The translations under genes and the position numbers were made by a program. The notes under the pieces were generated by a model. The model was not told where the DNA came from and searched no databases. It saw nothing but the letters and a program-made list of their open reading frames with translations. This document shows positions 18,002 to 25,261 of a stretch of DNA of 64,000 nucleotides, piece by piece. Each line of letters opens with the position of its first letter. Positions within the stretch are counted from its first letter, which is position 1. The stretch comes from Bacteroides sp. An322 (GTDB taxonomy: Bacteria > Bacteroidota > Bacteroidia > Bacteroidales > Bacteroidaceae). Location of the stretch: the NCBI RefSeq assembly GCF_002161765.1, contig NZ_NFIN01000019.1, forward strand, positions 1 to 64,000, given 5' to 3'.

Positions 18002-19732
18002 ATGAACGCAATCAAAAACATTACCATAGGACATACCGAACGGCTTTACAAACCCGTCGGCTTCACCATGCTTGCCAATTTGGTCAATATCGTGCCGTTT
18101 TGCCTTTCCATAGAGGCGATACGCATCATTTTCAATACGTTTGACGGAAGCGGACAGCCGCTCGACACGACCCGTCTTTGGTGGATATTCGGCGTTATGG
18201 CCATTTATATGCTGGTCATGGCTTTGGCGGAACGGGCATCTTACCGTGCTAATTTCCGTGGAGCCTACGAAATGAGTGCTTCGGGACGTTTGTCACTGGC
18301 GGAACACCTGCGGAAACTTTCATTAGGCTTCCTTTCAAGGCGTGACCCCGGCGACTTGTCCTCCATGCTGATTACGGACTTCATGATGGCAGAAACCGGA
18401 ATTTCGCACCACCTGCCCCAACTTATGGGTGCCATAGTCATGCCCGTACTGGCTTTTGCTTCGCTTGTATGGATAGATTGGAGGATGGCGGTCAGTATGT
18501 TTGCCGCCTTGCCGCTTGCCTTGCTCGTCCTGTGGGCAAGCACAAAGGCACAGCGGAAGTTAAGCGGCAGGCAAATTCAAGCAAAAATAAATGCTGGAAA
18601 TCGGTTGGAAGAATACTTACAGGGTATTCGTGTAATGAAAGCGTACAATCTGATAGGTGACCGCTTTGTTAGGTTGCGCGATGCTTTTGCGGAACTTCGC
18701 CGTGCTTGCATCCGTCAGGAGGCCTTGTTAGGCCCATTCGTCTTGTTGAGCATCACTTTAGTACGTGCCGGGCTGACAATGATGGTGCTATGTGGAACTT
18801 ACCTTCTGTTGGGAGGGCAACTTTCAATCCTTGTATTCGTGCTATTCCTTGTAGTCGGTTCTCGTGTGTTCGATCCGCTGACTTCCGCACTGACAAACTT
18901 TACCGAGTTCCGCTATTTTTCCATTGCCGGTGGACGCATCCTTTCCTTGATGAACGAGCCGGAGATGAAAGGAGAACGGCAATCCCCGGCAGCAGGCGAT
19001 ATCCGGTTTGAACACGTATCGTTTGCCTATCAAGACAAGGAAGTGTTGCATGATATAAACATTACGCTCCCGAAAAACTCCTTGACGGCTCTTGTCGGAC
19101 CTTCTGGAAGCGGGAAAAGTACGGTGATGAAGCTTTGCGCCCGTTTCTACGACCCACAGAAAGGATGTATCTTTTTCAATGGTGTTCCGATGAATGAGAT
19201 AAATCCAGAAAGTCTGATGAGCCACATCTCTATGGTATTTCAGGATGTCTATCTGTTTCAGGACACCATACGCAATAATATCCGCTTTGGTAAAACTGAC
19301 GCGACGGAAGAAGAAATTATAGCCGCAGCTAAAAAAGCCTGTTGCCATGATTTCATCATGCGCTTGCCGCAGGGCTACGACACGATGGTTGGCGAAGGTG
19401 GCTGTACCTTGTCCGGAGGTGAGAAGCAGCGCATATCCATCGCCCGCGCCATATTGAAAGACGCGCCTGTTATCTTATTGGATGAAGCTACCGCCTCGCT
19501 CGACCCAGAAAATGAAGTGGAGGTGCAGAAAGCCATCGATACGCTTATCAAAGGCCGTACAGTTATTGCCATTGCTCACAGGCTCAAAACAATCAAGGAT
19601 GCCGACCGGATAATCGTTTTGGACAACGGGCGGATAAAGGAAGAAGGCACGCATGATGAGCTTGTCAAAAAGGACGGACTTTATGCTCATTTGTGGAATA
19701 TACAGGAAAGTATTTCGGGGTGGAAACTGTAA
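18002..19732 (+). CDS. Half-size ABC transporter (permease-ATPase), second of a pair
   Basis: A 576-residue fused transporter. Six membrane helices span about 20-300. The ATPase domain contains GPSGSGKSTVMK (Walker A, near 364), LSGGEKQRISIARA (signature) and LDEATASLDPENE (Walker B). An in-frame ATG at 17984 abuts the previous stop. I chose 18002 because AAAGGAG lies 8 bases before it and after the first ATG. The canonical LDPE here and ADPE in the partner suggest an asymmetric heterodimer. It ends 82 bp before the fldA start, and its 3' flank contains the fldA promoter. Confidence 0.88.
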   Translation: MNAIKNITIGHTERLYKPVGFTMLANLVNIVPFCLSIEAIRIIFNTFDGSGQPLDTTRLWWIFGVMAIYMLVMALAERASYRANFRGAYEMSASGRLSLAEHLRKLSLGFLSRRDPGDLSSMLITDFMMAETGISHHLPQLMGAIVMPVLAFASLVWIDWRMAVSMFAALPLALLVLWASTKAQRKLSGRQIQAKINAGNRLEEYLQGIRVMKAYNLIGDRFVRLRDAFAELRRACIRQEALLGPFVLLSITLVRAGLTMMVLCGTYLLLGGQLSILVFVLFLVVGSRVFDPLTSALTNFTEFRYFSIAGGRILSLMNEPEMKGERQSPAAGDIRFEHVSFAYQDKEVLHDINITLPKNSLTALVGPSGSGKSTVMKLCARFYDPQKGCIFFNGVPMNEINPESLMSHISMVFQDVYLFQDTIRNNIRFGKTDATEEEIIAAAKKACCHDFIMRLPQGYDTMVGEGGCTLSGGEKQRISIARAILKDAPVILLDEATASLDPENEVEVQKAIDTLIKGRTVIAIAHRLKTIKDADRIIVLDNGRIKEEGTHDELVKKDGLYAHLWNIQESISGWKL

Positions 19733-19742
19733 TCATAAAATC

Positions 19743-19787
19743 CCTATTTTTAGGTATTTCCTATTCCAACGGAATGCGTTTACTTTG
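19743..19787 (+). promoter_or_regulatory. fldA promoter with candidate iron-responsive operator
   Basis: The -7 box is TTACTTTG (19780-19787). The -33 region is the last bases of TTTTAGGTATTT (19748-19759), with a 20-bp spacer. CCTATTTTTAGG (19743-19754) is the exact reverse complement of the palindrome before the TetR gene. Flavodoxin genes are commonly switched on by iron limitation, which supports reading the motif as iron-responsive. Confidence 0.65.
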
Positions 19788-19814
19788 CGATATCAAATTA
19801 AAACTAAAAACGAT

Positions 19815-20321
19815 ATGAAGAAAACAGGAGTATTTTACGGTTCTACGACCGGGACGACAGAATCAGTAGCCAATCTGATAGCGGAAAAATTAGGCATTGC
19901 GCAGGCAGACGTACACGATGTCAGCAAGATGAGTACCGATGTGGCAGGGGCATACGAAGCCTTGATATTGGGCACCTCCACGTGGGGTGACGGCGAATTG
20001 CAGGATGACTGGCATGACGGCATCAAAGTGCTGAAAGGCATGGACCTGAAAGACAAAATCATCGCCTTGTTCGGATGCGGCGACTCGGAATCATACGGCG
20101 ATACGTTTTGCGACGGCATGGGCATCCTTTACGAGGATTTAAAAACCAGCGGATGCCGTTTTATCGGTGCCGTTTCCGATGTGGATTACACATACAGCTC
20201 GTCTATTTCAGTCATTGACGGTAATTTCGTAGGGCTTGCCATTGATGACGTGAATGAAAGCGAAAAGACGGAAGAACGCATCGCTTCTTGGACGGATATG
20301 CTGAAAGCCGACTTAGCGTAA
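19815..20321 (+). CDS. fldA: Flavodoxin, long-chain type
   Basis: A 168-residue FMN-binding electron carrier that replaces ferredoxin when iron is short. The phosphate-binding loop is GSTTGTTE (near 8-15). The two isoalloxazine-contacting loops are GTSTWGDGELQDDW (near 56-69) and GCGDSESYGDTFCDG (near 88-102). The length is that of long-chain flavodoxins (about 170). A longer frame opens at 19653 inside the ABC gene, but the ATG at 19815 directly follows the promoter and matches family starts. It is followed by a DUF2023 gene, the usual partner in this phylum. Confidence 0.96.
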   Translation: MKKTGVFYGSTTGTTESVANLIAEKLGIAQADVHDVSKMSTDVAGAYEALILGTSTWGDGELQDDWHDGIKVLKGMDLKDKIIALFGCGDSESYGDTFCDGMGILYEDLKTSGCRFIGAVSDVDYTYSSSISVIDGNFVGLAIDDVNESEKTEERIASWTDMLKADLA

Positions 20322-20330
20322 AAGAACCGG

Positions 20331-20379
20331 GTTGATAGTTGAGACTGAAGGCAAAAGATCCTCTACCTCAGCTATCAAC
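20331..20379. repeat. stem-loop between fldA and the DUF2023 gene
   Basis: GTTGATAG (20331-20338) pairs with CTATCAAC (20372-20379), with further pairing next to it. There is no T run, so it is more likely an mRNA processing or stability element than a terminator. Confidence 0.55.
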
Positions 20380-20412
20380 TGATTATATCCAACCATAAAC
20401 CATCAACTGAAC

Positions 20413-20763
20413 ATGGAACTGAATCCCGCCGACCTTAAAGTCTTTCTGAATCACATTTATGAATTTAAGAAAGGAGTACGCCGCATGGTGTTGTACACTA
20501 CCAATAAAAAATACGAAGATTTCGCCGTCAAACGTTTGGCAAACCAACGTATCAAGTTCATTGTGCAGCAAGTGGATGACGAACGCATCAACTTGTTTTT
20601 CGGATGTGACGAATGCATCGAAGCCATCCGCCTGTTGGTCAACCGCCCGCTGAACAAACTGACACCGGAAGAGGATTTCATTTTAGGGGCTATGCTGGGA
20701 TATGACATCTGCGTGCAATGCCGCCGGTATTGCGACCGAAAACAGCGAAAGATGGTATCGTAA
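20413..20763 (+). CDS. DUF2023 family protein, flavodoxin companion
   Basis: A 116-residue soluble protein matching the DUF2023 family: [22 protein letters not shown] near the start, [13 protein letters not shown] in the middle and a C-terminal CVQCRRYC cluster. It has five cysteines, four of them in CxxC-type spacing at the end and one in GCDEC, suggesting metal or redox chemistry. Genes of this family habitually follow fldA in Bacteroidetes. The function is unknown. A link to flavodoxin maturation or iron-starvation metabolism is inference from the neighbourhood. Confidence 0.8.
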   Translation: MELNPADLKVFLNHIYEFKKGVRRMVLYTTNKKYEDFAVKRLANQRIKFIVQQVDDERINLFFGCDECIEAIRLLVNRPLNKLTPEEDFILGAMLGYDICVQCRRYCDRKQRKMVS

Positions 20764-20787
20764 ATGTGAAGATTCGCGGATTTTCCC

Positions 20788-20795
20788 TACCTTTG
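20788..20795 (+). promoter_or_regulatory. -7 box before the HAD phosphatase gene
   Basis: TACCTTTG lies 26 bp before the ATG. The -33 region is weak. The promoter lies just after the DUF2023 stop. Confidence 0.55.
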
Positions 20796-20821
20796 CCCCG
20801 CAAACAGAATATACAGACAAA

Positions 20822-21460
20822 ATGAAAACATACCGGACTTATCTTTTCGACTTCGACTATACGCTTGCCGACTCTTCGAAAGGCATCGTGATGTGCTACC
20901 GCATCGTGCTGGAACGCCACGGACATACGGGCATCAGCGACGAAGAAATCAAACGCACCATCGGGAAAACCTTGGTGGAATCGTTTTCCATCTTGAGCGG
21001 AGTGACCGATGCCGGCATCTTGGAAACTTACCGGAAAGAATATGTGAAAGAGGCTGATAAATACATGACGGCAAACACACGCCTCTTCCTCGAAACCGCC
21101 GAAGTCTTGGCGAAACTGAAAGCCCAAGGAGCGAAAATCGGCATCATCTCGACCAAATACCGCTACCGGATTATGGAACTGCTGAGTCATGCGCTTCCCG
21201 AAGGCACTATCGACCTCATCGTAGGAGGAGAAGACGTACAGACACCCAAGCCTTCGCCCGAAGGCGTATTCCTCGCACTCGAAAAACTGAACGCGGAGAA
21301 AACGTCTACACTATATATAGGAGACAGCACGGTAGACGCCGAAACCGCCCGAGCCGCCGGAACGGATTTCGCAGGCGTGCTTCACGGCACCACTACCCGC
21401 GAAGAGCTTGCCGCATATCCGCATGTAGATGTAATGAAAGACTTAACAAAACTGCTCTAA
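20822..21460 (+). CDS. HAD-superfamily phosphatase, phosphoglycolate phosphatase/PpaX type
   Basis: A 212-residue HAD hydrolase. Motif I is FDFDYTLADS (nucleophile Asp near 10, with an alpha-helical cap of the C1 type after it). Motif II is the IISTK region (near 103), motif III the Lys in QTPKPSPEG, and motif IV GDSTVDAETARAAG. The family includes phosphoglycolate and pyrophosphate phosphatases; the substrate is not decided by sequence. A longer frame starting at 20702 runs into the DUF2023 gene. The ATG at 20822 follows a -7 box and gives the standard N-terminus (MKTYRTYLFDFD). Confidence 0.9.
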   Translation: MKTYRTYLFDFDYTLADSSKGIVMCYRIVLERHGHTGISDEEIKRTIGKTLVESFSILSGVTDAGILETYRKEYVKEADKYMTANTRLFLETAEVLAKLKAQGAKIGIISTKYRYRIMELLSHALPEGTIDLIVGGEDVQTPKPSPEGVFLALEKLNAEKTSTLYIGDSTVDAETARAAGTDFAGVLHGTTTREELAAYPHVDVMKDLTKLL

Positions 21461-21511
21461 ATATAGCAACCGCTTATTTTCCTCCAGCTTCTTATAATGA
21501 TAAACACATAC

Positions 21512-21618
21512 GGCTTCATCGCCCGACGAACCCATATCCATCAGCCAACGCATACGGGTTCAAAGCCTGATGAAGCCGCATGCATTTTTGTCAGCAGGAA
21601 ACTGACTTTTTGGCAAAT
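21512..21618. repeat. dispersed hairpin element, copy 1 (other copy near 34.1 kb)
   Basis: A 10-bp perfect stem (CGGCTTCATC with GATGAAGCCG) encloses about 45 bp. Next comes ATGCATTTTTGTCAGCA, then a second small hairpin (GTCAG...CTGAC) and TTTTTGGC. The same order of blocks occurs at 34117-34225. The gap between the HAD gene and rplU (343 bp) holds this element, then the rplU promoter and leader. Confidence 0.8.
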
Positions 21619-21685
21619 GCAGAATCTATATAAATCTGTTCTTACATACGCCCCGAAGAATTTGAGAAATATTTTGCATAAAGTA

Positions 21686-21716
21686 TTGGTTATATGAATA
21701 GAAAGCCGTATCTTTG
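21686..21716 (+). promoter_or_regulatory. rplU-rpmA promoter
   Basis: TTG at 21686-21688 and TATCTTTG at 21709-21716 are 20 bp apart. An 80-base leader follows, with a short hairpin (GGGTT...AACCC, about 21761-21784) just before the rplU start. That hairpin could be a site for autogenous control, but this is a guess. Confidence 0.8.
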
Positions 21717-21803
21717 CAGCCGATTTAGTCCGTGGAGGTAGACAAGTAACCTAAGAGAAGGGTTCACCTTGCGGAGAAAACCCGTTTAATAGTTTAATAA
21801 AAA

Positions 21804-22121
21804 ATGTACGTAATTGTAGAAATTAACGGTCAGCAGTTCAAGGCTGAAGAAGGCAAAAAGCTGTTCGTTCAGCACATTCAAAACGCAGAAGGCGGTGCAA
21901 CTGTTGAATTTGACAAAGTTTTGTTGGTAGACAACAACGGTGCTGTAACAGTAGGTGCTCCTACCGTAGAAGGAGCTAAAGTGGTTTGTGAAGTAGTTTC
22001 TCCGCTGGTAAAAGGCAAGAAAGTATTGGTATTCCACAAAAAGAGAAGAAAAGGTTATAAGAAACTGAACGGTCACCGTCAACAGTTTACTGAACTGACA
22101 ATCAAACAAGTTATTGCTTAA
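21804..22121 (+). CDS. rplU: Large-subunit ribosomal protein bL21
   Basis: A 105-residue bL21, recognised by [20 protein letters not shown] at the start and [20 protein letters not shown] near the end, the 23S rRNA-binding tail. It is full length. It forms the usual two-gene operon with rpmA (23 bp gap) and is expressed from the promoter at 21686. Confidence 0.98.
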   Translation: MYVIVEINGQQFKAEEGKKLFVQHIQNAEGGATVEFDKVLLVDNNGAVTVGAPTVEGAKVVCEVVSPLVKGKKVLVFHKKRRKGYKKLNGHRQQFTELTIKQVIA

Positions 22122-22144
22122 TCATTAAAAAAACGTAGAAGAAA

Positions 22145-22417
22145 ATGGCACATAAGAAAGGTGTAGGTAGTTCAAAGAACGGCCGTGAATCAGCAAGTAA
22201 AAGATTAGGCGTAAAGATATTCGGTGGTTCAGCTTGCAAAGCTGGTAACATCATTGTTCGTCAAAGAGGTACAGTTCATAACCCGGGCGAAAATGTAGGT
22301 ATGGGAAGCGACCATACACTTTACGCATTAGTAGACGGAACTGTATGTTTCAAGAAGAAACGCGAAAACAAGAGCTATGTTTCAGTAATCCCGGCTAAGG
22401 CTGAAGCTGAAGCGTAA
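22145..22417 (+). CDS. rpmA: Large-subunit ribosomal protein bL27
   Basis: A 90-residue bL27. The N-terminus [20 protein letters not shown] begins directly with the mature sequence that reaches the peptidyl transferase centre. There is no cleavable N-terminal extension of the Firmicutes type. [16 protein letters not shown] and [21 protein letters not shown] are diagnostic. A strong terminator follows. Confidence 0.98.
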   Translation: MAHKKGVGSSKNGRESASKRLGVKIFGGSACKAGNIIVRQRGTVHNPGENVGMGSDHTLYALVDGTVCFKKKRENKSYVSVIPAKAEAEA

Positions 22418-22471
22418 TTCATAAGAAAAGAAGGTAAATTCAAACCTTCTTTGAAGTGGAATAAAAAAACA

Positions 22472-22513
22472 ACCCAAGTTTACATCTGAATTTTGTAAAC
22501 TTGGGTATTTTTT
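22472..22513 (+). terminator. Rho-independent terminator after rpmA
   Basis: ACCCAAGTTTAC (from 22472) pairs perfectly with GTAAACTTGGGT (22495-22506), followed by a T-rich tract. Confidence 0.92.
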
Positions 22514-22579
22514 ATCCTGAAACATTCCCTTCTTAATGGAAAGATTTATATATTTGACGAAATTAAAACCCAACGGATT

Positions 22580-22879
22580 ATGGTTAAACACATTGTTTTA
22601 TTCAAACTGAAAAAAGAGCTTACACAAACTGAGCGAGAAGATGTCATGCACCGTTTTAAAGCGGCTATTGAAGCTTTGCCTGCTACTATCCCTTTCATCC
22701 GCCACATTTTTGTGGGACTGAACATGAATCCGGATGAACAATGGGATATCTGTCTGGATAGCGAATTTGATACATTGGAAGACGTAAAAGCCTATTCTGC
22801 CCATCCCGACCATCAGGCTGCAGCAGGATTGCTAAAAGAATATAAACAAGACCGGGCTTGCGTGGACTATATGCTTTAG
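22580..22879 (+). CDS. Dabb (stress-responsive A/B barrel) domain protein
   Basis: A 99-residue ferredoxin-like-fold protein of the Dabb family. It starts VKHIVLFKLKKELTQTERE and ends with YSAHPDHQAAAGLLKEY, the conserved C-terminal block. It is usually a dimeric barrel. The biochemical role is not established for bacterial single-domain members. It stands alone between the rpmA terminator and an AT-rich palindrome. Confidence 0.85.
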   Translation: MVKHIVLFKLKKELTQTEREDVMHRFKAAIEALPATIPFIRHIFVGLNMNPDEQWDICLDSEFDTLEDVKAYSAHPDHQAAAGLLKEYKQDRACVDYML

Positions 22880-22881
22880 TT

Positions 22882-22966
22882 AATAATGAATAATGAACAA
22901 TGAACAATTATCCATGCGGCATCGTAATTATTAATTGTTCATTGTTAATTATTAATTGTTAACTAT
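22882..22966. repeat. AT-rich palindrome (AACAATGAACAATTA type)
   Basis: TAATAATGAATAATGAACAATGAACAATTA faces a right half rich in TAATTGTTCATTGTTAATTA. It lies between convergent genes (the Dabb gene on plus, the DUF368 gene on minus) and probably ends transcription from both sides. Similar AT-rich runs occur near 13525, 32285 and 36835. Confidence 0.75.
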
Positions 22967-23886
22967 TAATTATCTGCGCTTTTCCTAGAAGAAAGTTTTT
23001 CGAGCACATAAACCAAAAAGAAACCGACAATAGCCAACACAATGGCTTCGAAAATAGATTGGTCGGGGACCGCATTTACTTCAATTAACGGTTTAGTCAC
23101 GCCATGACTATCGACAAAAGTCTCTACCGTTTCTTTCCAGGGCCATACTTTATTTAATGACCCCAACATAAAGCCTGTGAGCACTGACAATGTGATGTTG
23201 CGGAAACGCTTTAAAGCATACGACAACACACGTGAAAAACTGGTGATACCTAAAAATGCACCAGCAGCAAAGACTATGATAATCTTCATATTAAGTGTCT
23301 TCACGGCTTCCATGACAAAGAAATATTTACCCAATAAGACAAGAATAAAACTACCTGATATACCCGGAAGAATCATGGCACAAATGGCTATCGCTCCGCA
23401 TAAGAAAATAAACAACAGATTGGAAGGCGTTTCGGCAGGTGTAGCTACTGTTATGTAGTATGCGATTGCCGCTCCCAACACAAATCCCGTAACGGTTTTC
23501 CAATTCCATTCCTTGATATCTTTGCCCACGAACCACGTAGAAGCAAGCACCAATCCAAAAAAGAATGCCCATACCAATATCGGATAAGCGACCAAAAGCC
23601 ACGTAATCAGCTTTGCCAACGAAAAGATGCTGATGCCAATACCCAGCAAAAGAAAAAACAAGAAGTTTCCATTTATCATCCGCCAAAATGTCTTCCACCT
23701 ACCCGTAAAAAACATTTTCAGACTCTCGCGGTTAATGCTTTTGATAGAATCAATCAGTTCATCATAAATTCCTACAATAAAAGCAATCGTACCTCCCGAC
23801 ACTCCGGGAACGACATCAGCTGCCCCCATACATATACCTTTTAGCGTCAGCAAGGCATAATCTTTCATTTTACGTTCCATTTTCAT
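22966..23886 (-). CDS. DUF368 membrane protein, probable undecaprenyl-phosphate translocase
   Basis: A 306-residue integral membrane protein with about eight to ten helices. The N-terminal GICMGAADVVPGVSGGTIAFIVGIYD and the central MILPGISGSFILVLLGKY are the paired PGxSGG re-entrant motifs of DUF368. Members of this family were recently reported to return undecaprenyl phosphate across the inner membrane for cell-wall and glycan synthesis. The neighbouring manC also feeds surface glycan synthesis. A -7 box TATCTTTG lies 20 bp upstream on the minus strand (23906-23913). Confidence 0.87.
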   Translation of the reverse strand: MKMERKMKDYALLTLKGICMGAADVVPGVSGGTIAFIVGIYDELIDSIKSINRESLKMFFTGRWKTFWRMINGNFLFFLLLGIGISIFSLAKLITWLLVAYPILVWAFFFGLVLASTWFVGKDIKEWNWKTVTGFVLGAAIAYYITVATPAETPSNLLFIFLCGAIAICAMILPGISGSFILVLLGKYFFVMEAVKTLNMKIIIVFAAGAFLGITSFSRVLSYALKRFRNITLSVLTGFMLGSLNKVWPWKETVETFVDSHGVTKPLIEVNAVPDQSIFEAIVLAIVGFFLVYVLEKLSSRKSADN

Positions 23887-23948
23887 ACAATTTTATTTCC
23901 GAGTGCAAAGATAAATGAAAAAGTTTAACTCCTGATTCGCATAAATAA

Positions 23949-24011
23949 AAAATGAAGAATGAAGAATATGTAAATATTCACTCCTTCATTCTTCATTCTT
24001 AATTCTTCATT
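23949..24011. repeat. GAAGAATGAA-type palindrome, copy 1
   Basis: AATGAAGAATGAAG on the left faces CTTCATTCTTCATT on the right. It lies between manC and the DUF368 gene, both on the minus strand. It probably acts as a terminator or hairpin at the end of manC. Related copies lie at 26756-26850 and 53372-53424. Confidence 0.75.
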
Positions 24012-24018
24012 TAATCAA

Positions 24019-25083
24019 TCATTCTCCTGCAAACTCCTTGATGCGTTGCTCTTCGCTCAAGCGGCATATCAATAATCGATTATTCTTTTCGGCGATGATA
24101 TAACCGTCTAGCCCTTGAACGATAACTTTCTTTTCTTGTGTCGTATGTACGATACAGTTCCGGCTTTCATGCAAATGGATATTCTCGCCGATGCAAACGT
24201 TATTATGTGCATCTTTCTTCATATTATCATGCAACGAACCCCATGTCCCTAAGTCGCTCCACCCGAATGAAGCAGGGAATACATAGATTTCATCGGCTTT
24301 TTCCATAATGGCATAGTCTATGGAAATATTCTCACAAGTGGGGAAAAGCTTATCAATCATTTCCTGTTCCTTATCGGTATAATAATAAGGAAGCAACCCT
24401 TCGAATATTTTCGACATAGGGGGCTGATAAACCCGTAATGCATTTACAATCGTACTGACATTCCAAATAAAGATGCCCGCATTCCAGAAATAATTCTTCC
24501 GTTGCAGATAACGTTTAGCCGTTTCCAAATCGGGTTTTTCCTTAAATGCATCTACCCGATAAATTTCCTTATTGGAAGGACATGCCATTGACAAATCGCC
24601 TTCGATATATCCATATCCTGTTTCGGGACGAGTGGCTTTCATGCCCAACGTGACGACAGCATCAGAATCTGCCGTAAACTTCAATGCAGAATTAACCACC
24701 CGCACAAACTCACGCTGGTCCACCACAATATGATCACTCGGAGTAACCACAATATTGGCTTTGGGATTTTTCGCCTTTATCTTCCAACTCACGTATGCGA
24801 TGCATGGAGCCGTATTCCTTCGGCAAGGTTCCAATAAAACATGTTCAGAATCTATATCGGGCAATTGCTCTTTCACCAAATCGGCATAAGCCGCAGAGGT
24901 TACAATCCACATATTCCCTGACTCACACACTTCACGAAAACGGTCTACCGTAAGCTGAAGTAAGGTCTTTCCACATCCTAATACATCAATAAACTGCTTG
25001 GGGAAGTCAGTAGTGCTCATCGGCCAAAAACGGCTGCCTACTCCTCCCGCCATCACTACTACATGGTTATTACTCTGATTCAT
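24019..25083 (-). CDS. manC: Mannose-1-phosphate guanylyltransferase
   Basis: A 354-residue GDP-mannose pyrophosphorylase. The nucleotidyltransferase loop AGGVGSRFWPMSTTDFPKQF (near 12-31) is complete. SDHIVVD and the FPASFGWSDLGTWGSLH block are typical of type II mannose-1-phosphate guanylyltransferases. There is no C-terminal phosphomannose isomerase domain, so this is the monofunctional short form. It makes GDP-mannose for surface glycans and for GDP-fucose. Its own promoter lies at 25112-25143. Confidence 0.94.
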   Translation of the reverse strand: MNQSNNHVVVMAGGVGSRFWPMSTTDFPKQFIDVLGCGKTLLQLTVDRFREVCESGNMWIVTSAAYADLVKEQLPDIDSEHVLLEPCRRNTAPCIAYVSWKIKAKNPKANIVVTPSDHIVVDQREFVRVVNSALKFTADSDAVVTLGMKATRPETGYGYIEGDLSMACPSNKEIYRVDAFKEKPDLETAKRYLQRKNYFWNAGIFIWNVSTIVNALRVYQPPMSKIFEGLLPYYYTDKEQEMIDKLFPTCENISIDYAIMEKADEIYVFPASFGWSDLGTWGSLHDNMKKDAHNNVCIGENIHLHESRNCIVHTTQEKKVIVQGLDGYIIAEKNNRLLICRLSEEQRIKEFAGE

Positions 25084-25111
25084 ACTGAGCTTCTTACTAT
25101 TTTACATATTG

Positions 25112-25143
25112 CAAATATATGTATTTTTATTGCAAATAACCAA
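25112..25143 (-). promoter_or_regulatory. manC promoter
   Basis: On the minus strand TTG (25141-25143) and TATATTTG (25112-25119) are 21 bp apart, 28 bp before the manC ATG. Confidence 0.65.
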
Positions 25144-25202
25144 TATTAAGCAAGATTTTATCTGTTTCAAGCCAAACATGTTACAAACCTATGTCTATAA
25201 AC

Positions 25203-25239
25203 ATAAAAAAGGTATGCCAACTGAATGACATACCCTTTT
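25203..25239 (-). terminator. terminator of the xylose operon
   Basis: AAAAGGTATG and CATACCCTTTT form a stem with one bulge. On the minus strand it is followed by TTTTTT. It lies 23 bp after the xylE stop. Confidence 0.82.
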
Positions 25240-25261
25240 GTATAAATTAATCTAACTGATA

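Noticed and set aside
15349-19732. Reading the methyltransferase-ABC genes as a drug-resistance island
   Set aside because: Possible for a TetR-ABC unit, but the shared promoter motif and position between hmu and fldA favour an iron link. No resistance determinant is recognised.
21497-21697. Short open frame between the HAD gene and rplU
   Set aside because: It lies inside the hairpin element and has no ribosome site or conserved feature.
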